Source of the DNA: Cladobotryum mycophilum
Lineage: Eukaryota; Ascomycota; Sordariomycetes; Hypocreales; Hypocreaceae
NCBI GenBank assembly: GCA_036429605.1
Contig: CM071589.1
Location: 4,216,001-4,280,000, forward strand
Length of the DNA: 64,000 bases
Reading direction: 5' to 3'
Shown here: piece by piece, positions 36,098 through 48,201 of the stretch
Numbering within the stretch: the stretch's first letter is position 1
How the letters are laid out: every line of letters begins with the position of its first letter
Program-made: the position numbers and the translations under genes
The notes under the pieces: generated by a model
What the model saw: only the letters and a program-made list of their open reading frames with translations
What the model was told of the DNA's origin: nothing
Databases searched by the model: none

Positions 36098-39000
36098 TCA
36101 ACGTCGCATATCTTCCTCTATCAATTTATACTGTTTGCGCTTCTTGGCTTTCCCGGTGACTTTGTGATGGACACGCCCCAAGAATCTTGCGAATCCTACT
36201 GCCATATGCTTTTCATAGACCCAGCCTGCTACCAGATATACCAGCCCTAATAGAATCAAGAATAGCTTGTAATCCCACCTTGCCTTGCTCAATTCCATCA
36301 ACTTCTTAAACCAGTGTGCTGGTCCCCAAATCATGTATAAGGCAGTAGTTAGCGTTAGTAGAATTGTGACAATAAACGGCCCTAATCGACGTCAGACATA
36401 TCCAGTTACATAATGAGGAACGAACTTGCAGTTTTGAATCGTTGGGTGTCTGAAAGGGGGTCCTGCGTTAAGTATCACTCCAGAAAATATGTACTCGAGG
36501 CACGAAACTAAGAAAAGAGCCGTATTCTCTGAGCTTTTGATGTTGGACTTGTCATGGTTATTCTTTGGTGGTATATACCATGACTGCTCTCTGACCGTGA
36601 CATATGCTGCCGCTTGGACTCCAACGCAGAGAACCATCAAACCCAGCAATGGTGTTAGAACCTTGCGCGAAACGAGGTCTGCCGTTGGCCGTTTTTGGCA
36701 GAGTTTCTCCGCAGGCCCAGCCCAGCCCATGAAGACAGCGATAGGTAGAATGAGCAGAACGTCGATGAAGAGGAATTGAAAATCCCCCAAGTTCGAGGCC
36801 TTCGTGTACAGAAAGCTAACCGATGTAAATTGAATGGCAGAGTAGAGGCTCATGTATTTGAAACAGCTGAAACTTGTTACGAGTGCAGCCCGTCCTTCTC
36901 TGTATCACAGTTAGTACGAATCGCAGTATATTAAGCCATCTCTTTTTTTTTTTTTTTACCTTATCACTTCAAGCACACAACGAATGTCGAACACCTGAGA
37001 TGTGAACGGCGCTGCTACTGAAGCCTCGGCTTCGGATAGCGAAATGCCAACATCAGCAGCTTTCAAGGCACCACAATCATTCGCCCCGTCGCCACAGAAT
37101 CCACAACAATAATCGATGCTTTGTAGCTTTTCAACTAATTCGTGTTTTTCATCTGGAGACATTCTTGCGAACACCTTTCCTTTCACCAGCACCTTTTGAA
37201 GAATTTCTGCTGAAGCATAGTCTACCACCCACCGGAAAACCTCACCAGTGACAGCTAAGGTGTAGTTTCGCATGTTTGAGATATCGTAAGGCAGAGACAC
37301 ATCTCCCTCAGGGGGTACGGGAAGAGGCTACTCATTTCGGGTTAGATCTGACGAAAACTGCATTTTTGGGGGTGATCGAGCATCTATCTTACTAGTAAGC
37401 TTAATTTGTCTAGACAATACATTGTATTATCGATGCTCTCCCACTGCAGTTCTGCTGTTGGATCATGGCTGTCTCCTGTTGTGAGTAGATAGGTTAGTAG
37501 CCTTCTCTAGTTTATGGCATACGACGTGATGTTTTCTTACCATGAAGAAATCGAGGCACGAAACAATGCGCGCTGCTCTCAAGAAGTCCGCATTCCCTTG
37601 CGACGCTGATTGCTGTCAAAATGTTGTCTCCTGTCACCATCACGGTACCGATGTTAGATTCTTTGAGTTCTCTCAGTACATTTGCCGTACTGGGTTTGAG
37701 TTTGTTCTCAAAAATGATAAAGCCGACAAATTCGAGATTGTTCTCAACTTCAGCTCGAGTCATCTTCTGCGCTTTAACCCAGCTCAGACGATTCAAATGT
37801 CGCGTAGCACACCCGATGACTCGATAGCCTTTGTGAGTATAGTGCGAAAGAAGTTCATCATAGTCATTCGGAACTGTGAGATGAGTTCGTTTAGTAGGAA
37901 TGACGCGTATGCATAGGACACAACTTACAGCTTTCCGGCCGACATATCTCACGCATCGCTTCAGGAGCACCTTTGACGAAAATATCGCCGCTCTTCTGCC
38001 CAAAATGGCGAACAATGACACTAGCACGTCGTAGTTGGGAGATAAATTCGAAAGACTTAAGAACACCGAGTTGTTGGGATTCCTGTCACGTCGAGGGTTA
38101 GTACAGCTTAACTTTAGCGAATGAGGCTCCCTACATCCGGTGGATACGCGATTGACGGCGATAAACCTCCCTGTTCTTCGTCTTCACCTTCTGCAGTGAT
38201 TTGTTTTCCCTCTTTGAAGAACCATTTGGTAAACTCAAACATTTTAAGATCCAACGGGTCGCCAACAAGCTCTCCATCGACCGATCTTAGAGAGTGGCAA
38301 GTGGCCATTGTGTAAAGTGCGGCTCGTAGAATATTTTGTGAGTCTGGGTTTGCGTTGGATTGTTCGAGTCCTCTGGGTTCTGAAATCAAGCCACTGAATT
38401 TATTAGAATCCCGAGATATTACACGAACCCCCAGAACATCAAGACCGTCTTCCGTAAGTGTTCCCGTTTTATCAAAGCACATAATGTCCAGCTTACCGCC
38501 GACATTGACTCTTTGCGGGCTAATGCAGAAGATCTTCTTCCTTTTCAATCGGGCCAGTGCGAAATTTGTCCCTATGGTCAAAGTCGCTGGGAGAGCAGGG
38601 GGGACAACAATGGTGATCAAATCCAGGGCACGAACAATGATCAAATGCCACTGGAGTTGTAACTTGATGAAGTTGATGAATGAGGCAACAAATCCAATAA
38701 GCGCAACCATTGCCATAACGCTAATATATCTGAAGGAGTCTCGATAAAACTTGAACCCCGAGGGTTTGGGAAACAGCATCGAGCGTACAAGAGCGCCTTT
38801 TGTAGTGTTGAAACCGGTCCGAACGACAAGAGCGAGGGCAACGGCATCACCGTCCTGGTCATCTTGTGGACGTCTTGTACGAATAATTTTTGTTCCACAG
38901 AAGAGGAAATGTCGCGCAATCTCTGGCGATATGGTTGATGCGCCGAGGTCCATCTTCAATAAGATTTCGTCGGCAGCGGGAAGTTTCGAGACCGGCACAG

Positions 39001-40711
39001 ATTCGCCTATAACAGTATCAGAACCCACATTTTCAACGCGTTTTTTGTCTGGCACTCGTACCTGTAAGCATACTCTCATTAACTATGCAGTCCCCGGTAA
39101 GCAATAGACTATCGCTGGGAAACTGCGTGAGATTTGGATCGCTTATCTCATAGACATCACCGGGAACCAAATCGCTTGAAGAAATGTACTTCCCTATGGA
39201 CTGAGTTAGTCATGAGCATACCCTGAGGCAACGAGATGGACTGTTTACAAAAACCGTTTCTGAGGACTCGAACATCGCATTCAAAACGGGAGATTTCGCG
39301 CAGTCGACGCATAGTCTACTCTGTTAGACCTTCGCATTTATAAGTTGAGGCGTGAGTCACACTTACAGAGCGTGTTTCAATAAGCGTGGCTGCGATGCTT
39401 CCAACTGACATTGCAAAAATGCATACAGCATAATAGTAGTAATCATCCAGACACCAAAGGGTAAGGCTGGCAACTTGGAAGATATAGAATGGGTGCAGCA
39501 CCTATCGAGAGATTAGCATAAAACAAATAGCACCAATGTGTGACATGTTGTGGAGTGTATAACCAACCTCATCAACCAATAGCTGACCTATAGATTTCTG
39601 ATCTATATCAATGAGATTACTCCCAAAGATAGCTTCTCTGCTTATCTTCTCATCATTGTCAAGTCCAGAGCGGACGATTCTCACATCAGTCCAATCAGGG
39701 TCTTTCCAACCATTAGACAAAACAAATTTATCTTTGAAAGGGTGGAAACACAGTTTGACGTAGCGATAATCGATGGTTCGGAGATCGCTGATGAGGGGAT
39801 CAGTATCCCCATCGAGACTGTAGGAGAATGCCTTTTCTGGGAGGCCAAATACGGTCGAAATCGATCGACCATATGCTCGGCTTTTCACTGGTAGTATGGC
39901 TAGTTCCCCCATTGATTTTCTATTACAACCCATTCACAATCTCTCAAAGAACATGGGCATCCTACGGTCCCAATGTACAGCCGGGGCAACCATCGGAAGA
40001 GAAGGAATGCGAGGCCGAACGAAACAATACAGAGTAAGACGTAGGCAGCATACCCTAGGCGGCTTGTGTAGAATCCAGCAATGGCAATGGTGAGGTCTTC
40101 GTTTTCCATATACAGCTTCTGGCTACTCCGGCCGTCTAAGCGAGAGCTTGCAGCTGTAGCATTGCTATCTCTGCGGAGGAGACGGGCGTGAACGGAGTTG
40201 CGCGAATGTGTCGATGAGGTGCGGTGAAGGACATAGTTATGATCAGATGTCAAATATTCATCATCTGCTGAATCTTCATCCTCGTCATCCGAAACTGCGA
40301 AAGCCAGATGGGAAAGATCAGCAGGACTACCTCCAAGGTCCTCATTTATTCGCAAGTGTAATGAGCTGCCATGATCAACTGCATCTGCATTCTGATCCGC
40401 CTCTTCATCATAGTAAGCAAAACTTGCTATGGAGTTAGCACGGGCCCGGCGATGGGAAAAGGCTGAGACGCTGCTTGGCAAACTTTCAGCAATTGGCCCA
40501 GCGTAGAGCTATGGTTAGGATAAGATTAGTTATAAGCTAAAAGGGTGGAATGCAGGCGGGTTGCAGGAGTCACCTCATCATGAGCCATCTCCACATCTTC
40601 AAAAATACTTGTGCTACTCTGGTTTGTGCTCAATTGATAAAGAGAAGCACAAGCGGTAGCTGTAGCCGGGCCATCGCTGCGGCCCTTTTTCGTGATATCA
40701 CCGTTGTCCAT
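36098..40711 (-). CDS. YPK9: P5B-type P-ATPase (Ypk9/ATP13A2 group) with an apparent 1-nt frameshift
   Basis: Vacuolar/lysosomal P5B ATPase; the human relative exports polyamines and the yeast one protects against heavy metals. Twelve exons on the minus strand: 40711-40574, 40508-39568, 39501-39367, 39315-39249, 39193-39062, 39006-38135, 38082-37929, 37873-37541, 37475-37393, 37327-36960, 36899-36430 and 36381-36098. Assuming one missing G, the product is 1325 aa, normal for the group. Landmarks: long acidic N-terminus, TGES at about 471, P5B signature PPALPAT at 607, phosphorylation site DKTGTLTED with Asp650, GDGAND at about 1031, and C-terminal membrane helices. Exon 2 changes frame exactly inside GGGGG (39906-39910 on the plus strand): ENQWG reads in one frame, ELAILPVKS in the next. 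The last intron has a GC donor (GCAAGT). Either a sequencing or assembly slip, or a recent inactivating indel. Confidence 0.88.
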
Positions 40712-41912
40712 ATTAGATGAAATTTCCCGTCATGACTATTATGTTTGGTGTGTTTTCAACGTGACGGTAGGCAAGTGAACGAGATTGGCAACACCGTCAC
40801 TCTCTCATTGCACATATACCGAATTAAATAAGTCGATTAAGTTCTTGGATCAAACACCTTTTTTGCGGCGGGGCGATAAGCATTCCAATTGCGATGAGTA
40901 GATATTGAGTAGAGAAGCAAATCGAGATGAAAAGCTGATTTAATCGAGATGTCGGAGTGAGGGCGGCCTGTTTTGTCATTTGGACTTACAAAGGTCAGAG
41001 TGTCTTAGAGTGACCTGCGTCAGTGTCCCCTGAGATACGCGTATGATGGAGTTTACCTAAGCAAGCTTGATCTAACCGCATTTGGGGGAAAGAATTTACA
41101 GATACTAGTACTTGAAACAAGTTGGGCAGCTGGGATGATTTCAACGCCACTTTTGCTGAGGCGATTAGGTACTGAGAGGATCTTCGGCTCAAGCCTCCGT
41201 CGACCAACGTAACGAAATCTTCTTCCGAATCGAAAACAGGGTAGCACTCCATCATCAATCTATCATCTTGGGGCTCAAATAGAGGTAGGCCTTCCTAGTC
41301 CCAAAGATTATCTCAGGTGTATAGGTTGTGTTTATTAATTTCACTGCAAAGCACATAATACCACGCATATAAAAATAAATAAGAATAAATAAAAACTTAT
41401 CAATAAGCGAGATACACAGATATGAACAAATATTGATGATAATATGAGCTGAGCATTGAAAAAAGATCTGCAGAATATATCAATCATGGCCAAAGTCGTG
41501 AGCGCAGGCTCTTTGACCCAGGTTTTTTTTTTGGGTGCGTACCTTACCCAAAATGCCTTTTTCGGAGTGTTTCCATGTGGCTTGTTGTTCGCTGCATCTC
41601 ACTGCTCGCCGCAGACGTCAAATGTGGCTGCAATGTGGCGAATGGGATGTCGAAGCCCATGTACAACAAGTACTACATCGAAGGGGTCCTCTGATGGTGC
41701 CACAAGGCAAAGTCTTCGCGGTGTGCTTTCAGTCTTCGACGCGCCCAACAGGCTCGCACCGCCAGCCAAATTTTCTCGCCTGGTGCCCCACCAAATTTTA
41801 GCCAAACGCCAACGCTCTCCCGTGCCCTTCAACTTTCTCTTCTCACCTCTCTTCATATCCTCAGCACCACCGCTTGCTTTTATAGTGCCGTTGCATCTGT
41901 CAAGCAAGCATC
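40712..41912. promoter_or_regulatory. Divergent promoter region P5B ATPase / NAP1
   Basis: About 1.2 kb. The only frame of note is 40995-41255 on the minus strand (86 codons, acidic near the start, no known motif), listed separately. The 100 bases before NAP1 are C/T-rich (CTTCTCACCTCTCTTCATAT). Confidence 0.5.
40995..41255 (-). other. Unassigned 86-codon ORF
   Basis: An ATG pair at 41255 opens a frame containing CYPVFDSEEDFVTLVDGGLS and ending in a Ser/Thr-rich tail. It lies upstream of the P5B ATPase start on the same strand and could be its leader, a separate small gene or chance. I recognise no family and see no clear introns. Low confidence that it is translated. Confidence 0.2.
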
Positions 41913-43405
41913 ATGGCCGAGCCCATCCGAAACAAGCGTTCTGAGGTGACTGCACCGTAAGTTGCCATTTCTTCAACATGACCATAACCATTGCTGATGA
42001 TGCTCACTACCCCGCCTCCAGCACACCGCAGAACACACCACTACAGAATGCGCCAATCTCTTCCCACGCACAGCAACCTGGTGTTGCTAGCATTAAGGAG
42101 GGTGAGTCAGCCCACAGATAATTTGTTTTATTGTTTCTAACTGACGCCTGTGGCCTTGTGTCTAGAGGACATGGATCGGGCTGCTGCCGCTTCCATTTTC
42201 GCCCAGAACCCCAAGCTTGTTCAGATGATTCAAGGACGGCTTGGCTCTCTTATTGGCCAGTCATCCGGATACATCGAGTCTCTACCAACTCCTGTTCGTC
42301 GCCGAGTTGCCGGTCTACGGGCAATTCAGAAGGATCACGCCCAGCTCGAGGCCGAGCTCCAAGCAGAAGTTCTTGAGCTGGAGAAGAAGTATTTCGCCAA
42401 GTTTATCCCTCTCTACGAGAAACGTTCATCGATCGTCAATGGTAAAGTCGAGCCTACGGAAGAAGAAATCCAACGGGGAGATGATGAAGAGTACGGGCGA
42501 AATCTCCGTGAGTCGGGAGAGGCTGAAGAGACTGGCGAGCCATCACAGTCGAGCGATGCTGCCGATAACGTAAAAGGCATTCCTGAATTCTGGTTGTCTG
42601 CAATGAAAAACCAGATCACATTAGCAGAGATGATTACAGACCGCGATGAGGCTGCGCTCAAATACCTTATCGACGTTCGTATGGAGTACCTGGATAAACC
42701 AGGCTTCCGCCTCATCTTCGAATTTGCAGACAACGAGTACTTCGCCGACAAGACCATCACCAAAACATATTTCTATCAAACCGAGGCTGGCTATGGTGGT
42801 GACTACATTTACGATCACGCCGAAGGTCATAAGATTGACTGGTATCCCGGAAAGGATCTTACTGTCCGAGTCGAGGCTAAGAAGCAGAGGAACAAGAGTA
42901 TGTATCAAGTCGGATTCTGCCCTGTTGTACACACATTTGCTAATTATTCCCCTTTCTCAAGATACAAAGCAAACCCGTATCGTCAAGAAGTCAGTCCCCA
43001 CGGAATCGTTTTTCAACTTTTTCTCGCCGCCCAAGCCACCTGCGGATGATGACGCAGATGAAGACGACGTCGCTTCTGACATTGAAGAACGCTTGGAACT
43101 TGATTATCAACTTGGAGAGGATATCAAGGAGAAGTTGATTCCTCGGGCCATTGACTGGTTTACTGGAGAAGCGCTGGCGTTCGAAGAGCTTGACGAAGAT
43201 GATCTCGAGCATGGCGACTTTGAAGATGATGAGGATGATGAAGATGACATGAGTGAGGATCACGATGATGACGATGAGTCGGATGAAGATGTAAGTGTTT
43301 CCCTCTCAAGGAAAAATATTTGCATTTGATGGATTACTAACTGAGAAAATAAAGGATGAATCTGGCAAGCCTAAACAGGAGGCGGCCGAGTGCAAGCAGA
43401 GCTAA
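41913..43405 (+). CDS. NAP1: Nucleosome assembly protein 1 (histone chaperone)
   Basis: Chaperone that shuttles H2A-H2B and assembles nucleosomes; in fungi it also binds mitotic cyclin complexes and septins. Five exons, 41913-41956, 42022-42101, 42166-42897, 42962-43290 and 43355-43405, give 411 aa, as expected. A Thr/Pro/Gln-rich head is followed by the long dimerisation helix (VAGLRAIQKDHAQLEAELQ region) and the earmuff domain (GIPEFWLSAMKN, YFYQTEAGYGGDY, then TESFFNFFSPP and IDWFTGEALAF). The C-terminus is highly acidic, with runs of Asp and Glu from about 350. The protein ends AECKQS, a CaaX-like box as in animal NAP1-like proteins, suggesting farnesylation. The first two exons are short but keep frame into KEEDMDRA. 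Confidence 0.94.
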
Positions 43406-44869
43406 GCAAAAAGAAGGTTCCTAATGCGGTGTGTTGGTCATTTTTAGCCATGAGATGATGGATGCGCGGGAAAATACCGAATGACCAAGAGCTAGTTTAG
43501 GGAATGTCGTCAAGATAGATTGTGTAGCCACTTCTTGATCAGAAATGCTAGTGGTTTACTTATGATGCCCGGCTCTTGGCGGTGATGCCCATTCTCAATG
43601 ATAGCCTATCACTCCTCTATCTTACTAGGTAGTATTAGTTTTTACCAACTAGTATCATATGGACATCTGAAGGCTACTTATTCAAGACAAAATGATGGCT
43701 GTAGCCCATATGTGAAAATTAGCCGTGAGGATGTATTTCCAGAATTCTAGATGATGTATTAGGTAGGTACTTAGGCGCCTATAATCCTCTCCCCCTCTCT
43801 CTCACCCACAACAAACATACATACGCCTTCAAAGAACTGGCACTGCCTGAGCTAATAATAAGGAATAAAAAAACCACGATGCATAATATCCCACAGCCAT
43901 GATCATGATTAGTACCGTATCACCCCCATTTTCAGTAATACCGCACTCGCGCCACTCAGCATGCAGTAGTCTGGTTTGTCTGAGCCAGCGGGCATGCTCG
44001 CCGAGCGTCCGACAATGCACGGAAGTCTTGGTGACATTGGCGCTCTCTCCAAATCTGGCACTCCCGGCAGTATGATGTATTGATAAATGCATCCCAACAG
44101 TTAGTCGATTTAGTTGCTGCATGCATGAGCGAATCCAGGATTGAAATAAAAAATGGCCAAATGAGATCTAATGTCCTTTCTTGCTAATATCTTCTATAAG
44201 GTACCTAATACCAGGTAGATAGCAGCTCACCAGGTAATGCTAGGAGTTCAAACTCTGCAAAACTACTGGGTACTACTAGGTAGGTAGATACCTAGTACGG
44301 AGTAGTGGTATACCGTTCATTTATTGCCACAGAATAAGGGCCTACGAACGATTTGGTGAGGTTTGCTTCTTGATGGCATAGACTTCCACCACTAACAATG
44401 AATGGCCAACAACTTCATCACCGGTTTCGGCAAAGACTTGACAAGCACAACAGGTACCTAGTAGCCTAGTAGTAGGTAATCACTCTTCTAAATGACTCAC
44501 ACTAGTTGGCTGGTCGTGAAGCTACCTTGTGGAACGCTCGCGCGCCATGCAATAAGTCCATCTACCTAAGCTTACTGCCTACTAGTACCTAGGTAGGTAC
44601 CTCATATTGTGCATCAATTTGGGTCTCCTTCAGATCTCAGCATAGGTACTAGTAGGTAAGTAAAATAAACTCAGGAAGTTAATTAAGAGCATTTTGACAC
44701 AGGGTACTCTTGGTACATGCGCCCCGCTTACTCATTCTGCTCCGTTGTCGTCTGTTATTCCGATTGCAGCTTTGACTTGGTGGCTGAATACTTAAACCCT
44801 CTCACGTTTCTCATGTTGCGCAGCTTCTCAAATTTATCAATTGTGTGATACGACAGTAGCCGGACCAAC
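43406..44869. promoter_or_regulatory. Intergenic region with dense TACCTAGGTA-type words; PHGDH promoter
   Basis: No gene is supported; a minus-strand frame at 43829-44122 has no motif. Between about 44,205 and 44,665 the words CCTAGTA, TAGGTAGGTA and GGTACCTAG recur more than ten times, often as palindromes. Similar words appear at 28.5-29.2 kb and at 43,755-43,775. Confidence 0.5.
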
Positions 44870-46727
44870 ATGACACCAGCCCGTAATATACAAGTTAATG
44901 CCCCCGAGGGTCGAGCGTCTGCCGTCTCTGGCAGCTGGGGTCAATCCAACCTGTCCACATCACCCTTGGCCAGCTTCAACTCCCCGCCATCGACGTTGGG
45001 AGGAGCGTTAGCTCAGCGCAGTGTCCCAAAGCTTCTTAAGCCATTCAATACCCAAGATATTAAAATTTTGCTTTTGGAGAATATTAATCAGTCTGGTCGA
45101 GACATTCTTAAGCAGCAGGGCTATCAAGTAGAAGCCCTCAAAACCTCACTCCCTGAGGACCAACTTATTGAAAAGATCCGGTTAGTTATAGTCTATCTTG
45201 ACTACCCGATCACTGCCTGATAAAATAATCTAGCGATGTTCACGTTATTGGAATTCGTTCAAAAACCAAATTGACCGAGAAGGTACTACACGAAGCCAAG
45301 AACCTTCTTGTTGTCGGCTGCTTCTGCATTGGTACCAATCAGGTTGACCTCGACTATGCAGCCCGTCAAGGCGTTGCTGTTTTCAACTCCCCCTTTGCCA
45401 ACTCACGCAGTGTTGCTGAATTGGTCATTGCCGAGATCATCACCTTGGCTCGACAGCTGGGTGATCGGTCTATAGAAATGCATCGTGGCACATGGAACAA
45501 AGTCAGTGCCAAGTGTTGGGAAGTGCGTGGCAAGACTCTAGGTATAACCAGCTGTCCCCCCCCCACCCTAAATTTGTTTGGTCTTGAGATTTCTCGCATT
45601 CTCAGTCATTTATGAAGTAAAGTATGCAGCCACAGGCTAACTTGGCGGATTAGGTATTGTCGGGTATGGACACATTGGTTCTCAACTTTCTGTCCTCGCT
45701 GAAGCCATGGGAATGAGCGTCATTTACTATGATGTTGTCACTTTGATGTCTTTGGGAACTTCTAGGCAGGTGCCCACACTGAATGATCTCCTAGAAGAAG
45801 CCGACTTCGTGACTCTACACGTGCCGGATCTTCCAGAGACGAGAAACATGATTTCAACAGCCCAGTTTGATCTCATGAAGGATGGCTCCTATCTGATCAA
45901 TGCCAGCCGTGGAAGTGTTGTAGACATTCCGGCGCTGATAAAAGCTATGCGATCAGACAAAATTGCCGGCGCTGCTCTTGATGTCTACCCAAATGAACCT
46001 GCTGCTAATGGTGACTACTTCACCAACAACCTGAATCTGTGGGCCGAAGATCTACGCGGAGTGAGGAATCTCATCCTCACACCTCATATTGGTGGAAGTA
46101 CTGAGGAGGCTCAGCGTAGTATTGGTATTGAAGGTAAGCTATATGACGGCAATAGAGGCTCAATGTGGTTTAATTAACTCGGCAATAGTTGGAGAAGCAT
46201 TAGTTCGATATATTAACCAGGGGATAACCCTAGGCAGTGTCAATCTACCAGAGGCCCAGCTGCGCTCTTTGACACTGGATGAACATGAACATGCTCGAGT
46301 GGGTTACATTGTCCCAAAAGCAGCAAGATTTAACCGCTCACTATTCATTACAGGTCATCTACATTCACCATAATGTTCCTGGTGTTCTCCGCAAAGGTTC
46401 GTATAAGGCCCGCTCCCCATCGATATGAAAATTCCAAGCTAACAGTTTACAGTCAACGAAATTCTTGGGGATCACAACGTCGACAAACAGATCAGTGATA
46501 GCAAGGGCGATGTAAGTCAAATCGTCAGTGAAGACGACCGCTTGCTGATATAGATTACTATAGGTGGCGTATTTGATGGCAGACATCAGCAGTGTGCGGT
46601 ACGAGCAGATTAAGGATATCTATGAGAGTTTAGAGGCACTTAGTTGTAAGTCGATTTGTCTCGTCTGGCAGCTGCAGCACTAATCGAGAGGACTTCAGCT
46701 CGTATCATGACCCGTGTTCTCTACTAG
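44870..46727 (+). CDS. SER3: D-3-phosphoglycerate dehydrogenase
   Basis: First step of serine synthesis: oxidises 3-phosphoglycerate to 3-phosphohydroxypyruvate with NAD+ in the cytosol. Eight exons, 44870-45180, 45234-45541, 45654-46133, 46189-46298, 46354-46396, 46453-46511, 46564-46645 and 46699-46727, give 473 aa, the length of the fungal SER3/SER33 form. After a Ser/Pro-rich head come the substrate domain (LLLENINQSG...GIRSKTKLT), the NAD-binding GIVGYGHIG (207-215), the 2-hydroxyacid dehydrogenase signature with active-site Arg (NASRGSVVD) and the His in TPHIGGSTEEAQ. A C-terminal ACT domain (VIYIHHNVPGVLRKVNEIL to MTRVLY) is where serine inhibits the enzyme in this family. The last 30 codons are spread over three tiny exons; each join is supported by the conserved ACT sequence. 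Confidence 0.94.
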
Positions 46728-47376
46728 GCTGGCCGAGCTCTGTTTTTTTGGAAATTTCTTCGAAAGGAACTGTGTACTAGGGTCTACTCAACTAGATCTT
46801 TCAGAGAATCACAGTGGTAGCGGCGTTCTGGAGTTGAAATTTGGGCGGAGCTAGCCCCCCACCCCCCACGTCACATTCTAGGAAGGAAAAAGTTTCTCAA
46901 CGAGACATATGTTGCATCTCAGGTAGTTAACATAGACGCTATGCTTGCAATTAGTGGCCTGCTTGTATTTATCGTCCATCCTCTCCTCTCGGTACTACTA
47001 CGATGACTAAAACAACTATCCATGGGTGAGATTGAAGGAAATGGGGAAGATCATCTGTCAGAACACGCGTAACAATGAGCTTATTATATGGCAGACCTGC
47101 CAATCGCTCAAATCCAACTGGGAGCGATTCGGTCACTTGTTTGTTTCCAAGATGGTGCCACATAATCATAAAAAAGCTTCACAGCAAGGCATTTTATATG
47201 ATGTGCTTTGACATGGCGGCTTATCAAGGTAGCAGTACGTAGGAATGTGATATCCTTGTAGTTGAAGAGTCGTGGAATTCATGGAAGAGACAGTATTTAT
47301 CGTTGAATGCGTCCCGATCGATATAATGAGCCGTAACCTTGCTCTAGTAAACGTCTCAACTACATATGTCCACCGT
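46728..47376. other. Convergent 3' region between PHGDH and the small complex I gene
   Basis: No gene is supported. A minus-strand frame at 46969-47169 contains HPW by chance but lacks an acceptor that would link it to the neighbouring gene, whose true last exon is upstream. A C-run lies at 46,855-46,868. Confidence 0.5.
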
Positions 47377-47659
47377 TCAGTGATCCCAAGGGTGCTTCCA
47401 CCCCAGCAATACCGGGCCTTTAGAAAATCCATGTTAGTATCGGTGGATGAATAGCACACCTCTGCATAGTCTGTGTCGATATTTGCCATACCATCTTTCT
47501 TTGCTCGGTACATCAACTATAATGCAAAGAGTTAGGGTGAGGTTGCCTTGTATGTAGTAGTGTTCTACTCACCCAGAACCACATGCCAGCTCCAAGCGCC
47601 GTCGCCGTCAACCGGTAGATCGGCGCGACATGAGGAACCGGTGGTTTAGGGGGACCCAT
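47377..47659 (-). CDS. Small complex I-type membrane subunit (NDUFB2/AGGG-like)
   Basis: A 50-aa protein in three exons on the minus strand (47659-47573, 47516-47492, 47417-47377), too short for routine gene calling. It begins MGPPKPP, has one membrane-spanning stretch around ALGAGMWFWLMY, then RAKKDG and ends GWKHPWDH. The MWFW followed by a charged pair and an HPW/PYP-type tail resembles NDUFB2 (AGGG subunit) of mitochondrial NADH:ubiquinone oxidoreductase, a single-helix accessory subunit of the membrane arm; I infer that role. Both introns are phase-consistent, and the middle exon is only 25 bases. It shares a 542-bp divergent promoter with UBC6. The gene is well supported by its compact, conserved-looking ending; the exact subunit name is less sure. 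Confidence 0.78.
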
Positions 47660-48201
47660 GGCGATTATAAGATTCGATTCCGTTCGGTTGGTAATAGAAC
47701 CTATCGAAGGGCGTTAGCAATTATTGCCCCAGAAGCCGACACTTGTGTATTGTTGTTGCTATGACTAGGAGCTTACCTCTCTGATTACGATGAGACCTCT
47801 CAATGGGTGGTGGGTTGAGGTTATAATGGTCAGAATGGAGATGTCGCAGAAAGCCTACTTGCAGGCGCTGCACTTCGTGGAGGTCCTTTCTTTGATGACT
47901 AAGATATAATAATTCATTGGGACGTGGTAGGATCGGAGTCTGCAAGCAACAGTCATTATCTAACCGAAATTGCACTAGTTTGGGGAGCTACTTGTACATT
48001 GCTCCAATTTGCATCTGGCAACTCCACCGTGGCCTTATAAAGTCGTCATCGTCTCGCGACATTGGAAATCATATCCAGCTCTCTGATTTCCCTTCTTATG
48101 CTATCGTGATAGTGCTTTAACGATACTTTTCCCCCCAGGTTTTATTTTAATTTTACTTTCCTTTCATTTTTCGGAATTGAAATACGATTTGAAATTGGGA
48201 G
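47660..48201. promoter_or_regulatory. Divergent promoter region, complex I subunit / UBC6
   Basis: No coding sequence is supported. A T-rich tract (TTTTATTTTAATTTTACTTT) precedes the UBC6 start by about 50 bases. Confidence 0.45.

Noticed and set aside
39903..39915. Programmed -1 frameshifting in the P5B ATPase
   Set aside because: The run TGGGGGAAC does not form a canonical X-XXY-YYZ slippery heptamer in the zero frame, and such frameshifting is not known for this family.
39900..39975. A tiny intron explaining the frame change in the P5B ATPase
   Set aside because: The only GT...AG pair around the site is 36 nt and would delete conserved ENQWGE and leave the wrong phase.
44870..46727. Functional clustering of serine genes (SerRS and PHGDH)
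   Set aside because: They are 20 kb apart with seven unrelated genes between them, so linkage looks coincidental.
46969..47169. HPW-containing minus-strand frame as last exon of the complex I subunit
   Set aside because: The closer exon at 47417-47377 gives GPVLLGWKHPWDH and a stop with correct phase; the HPW here is chance.
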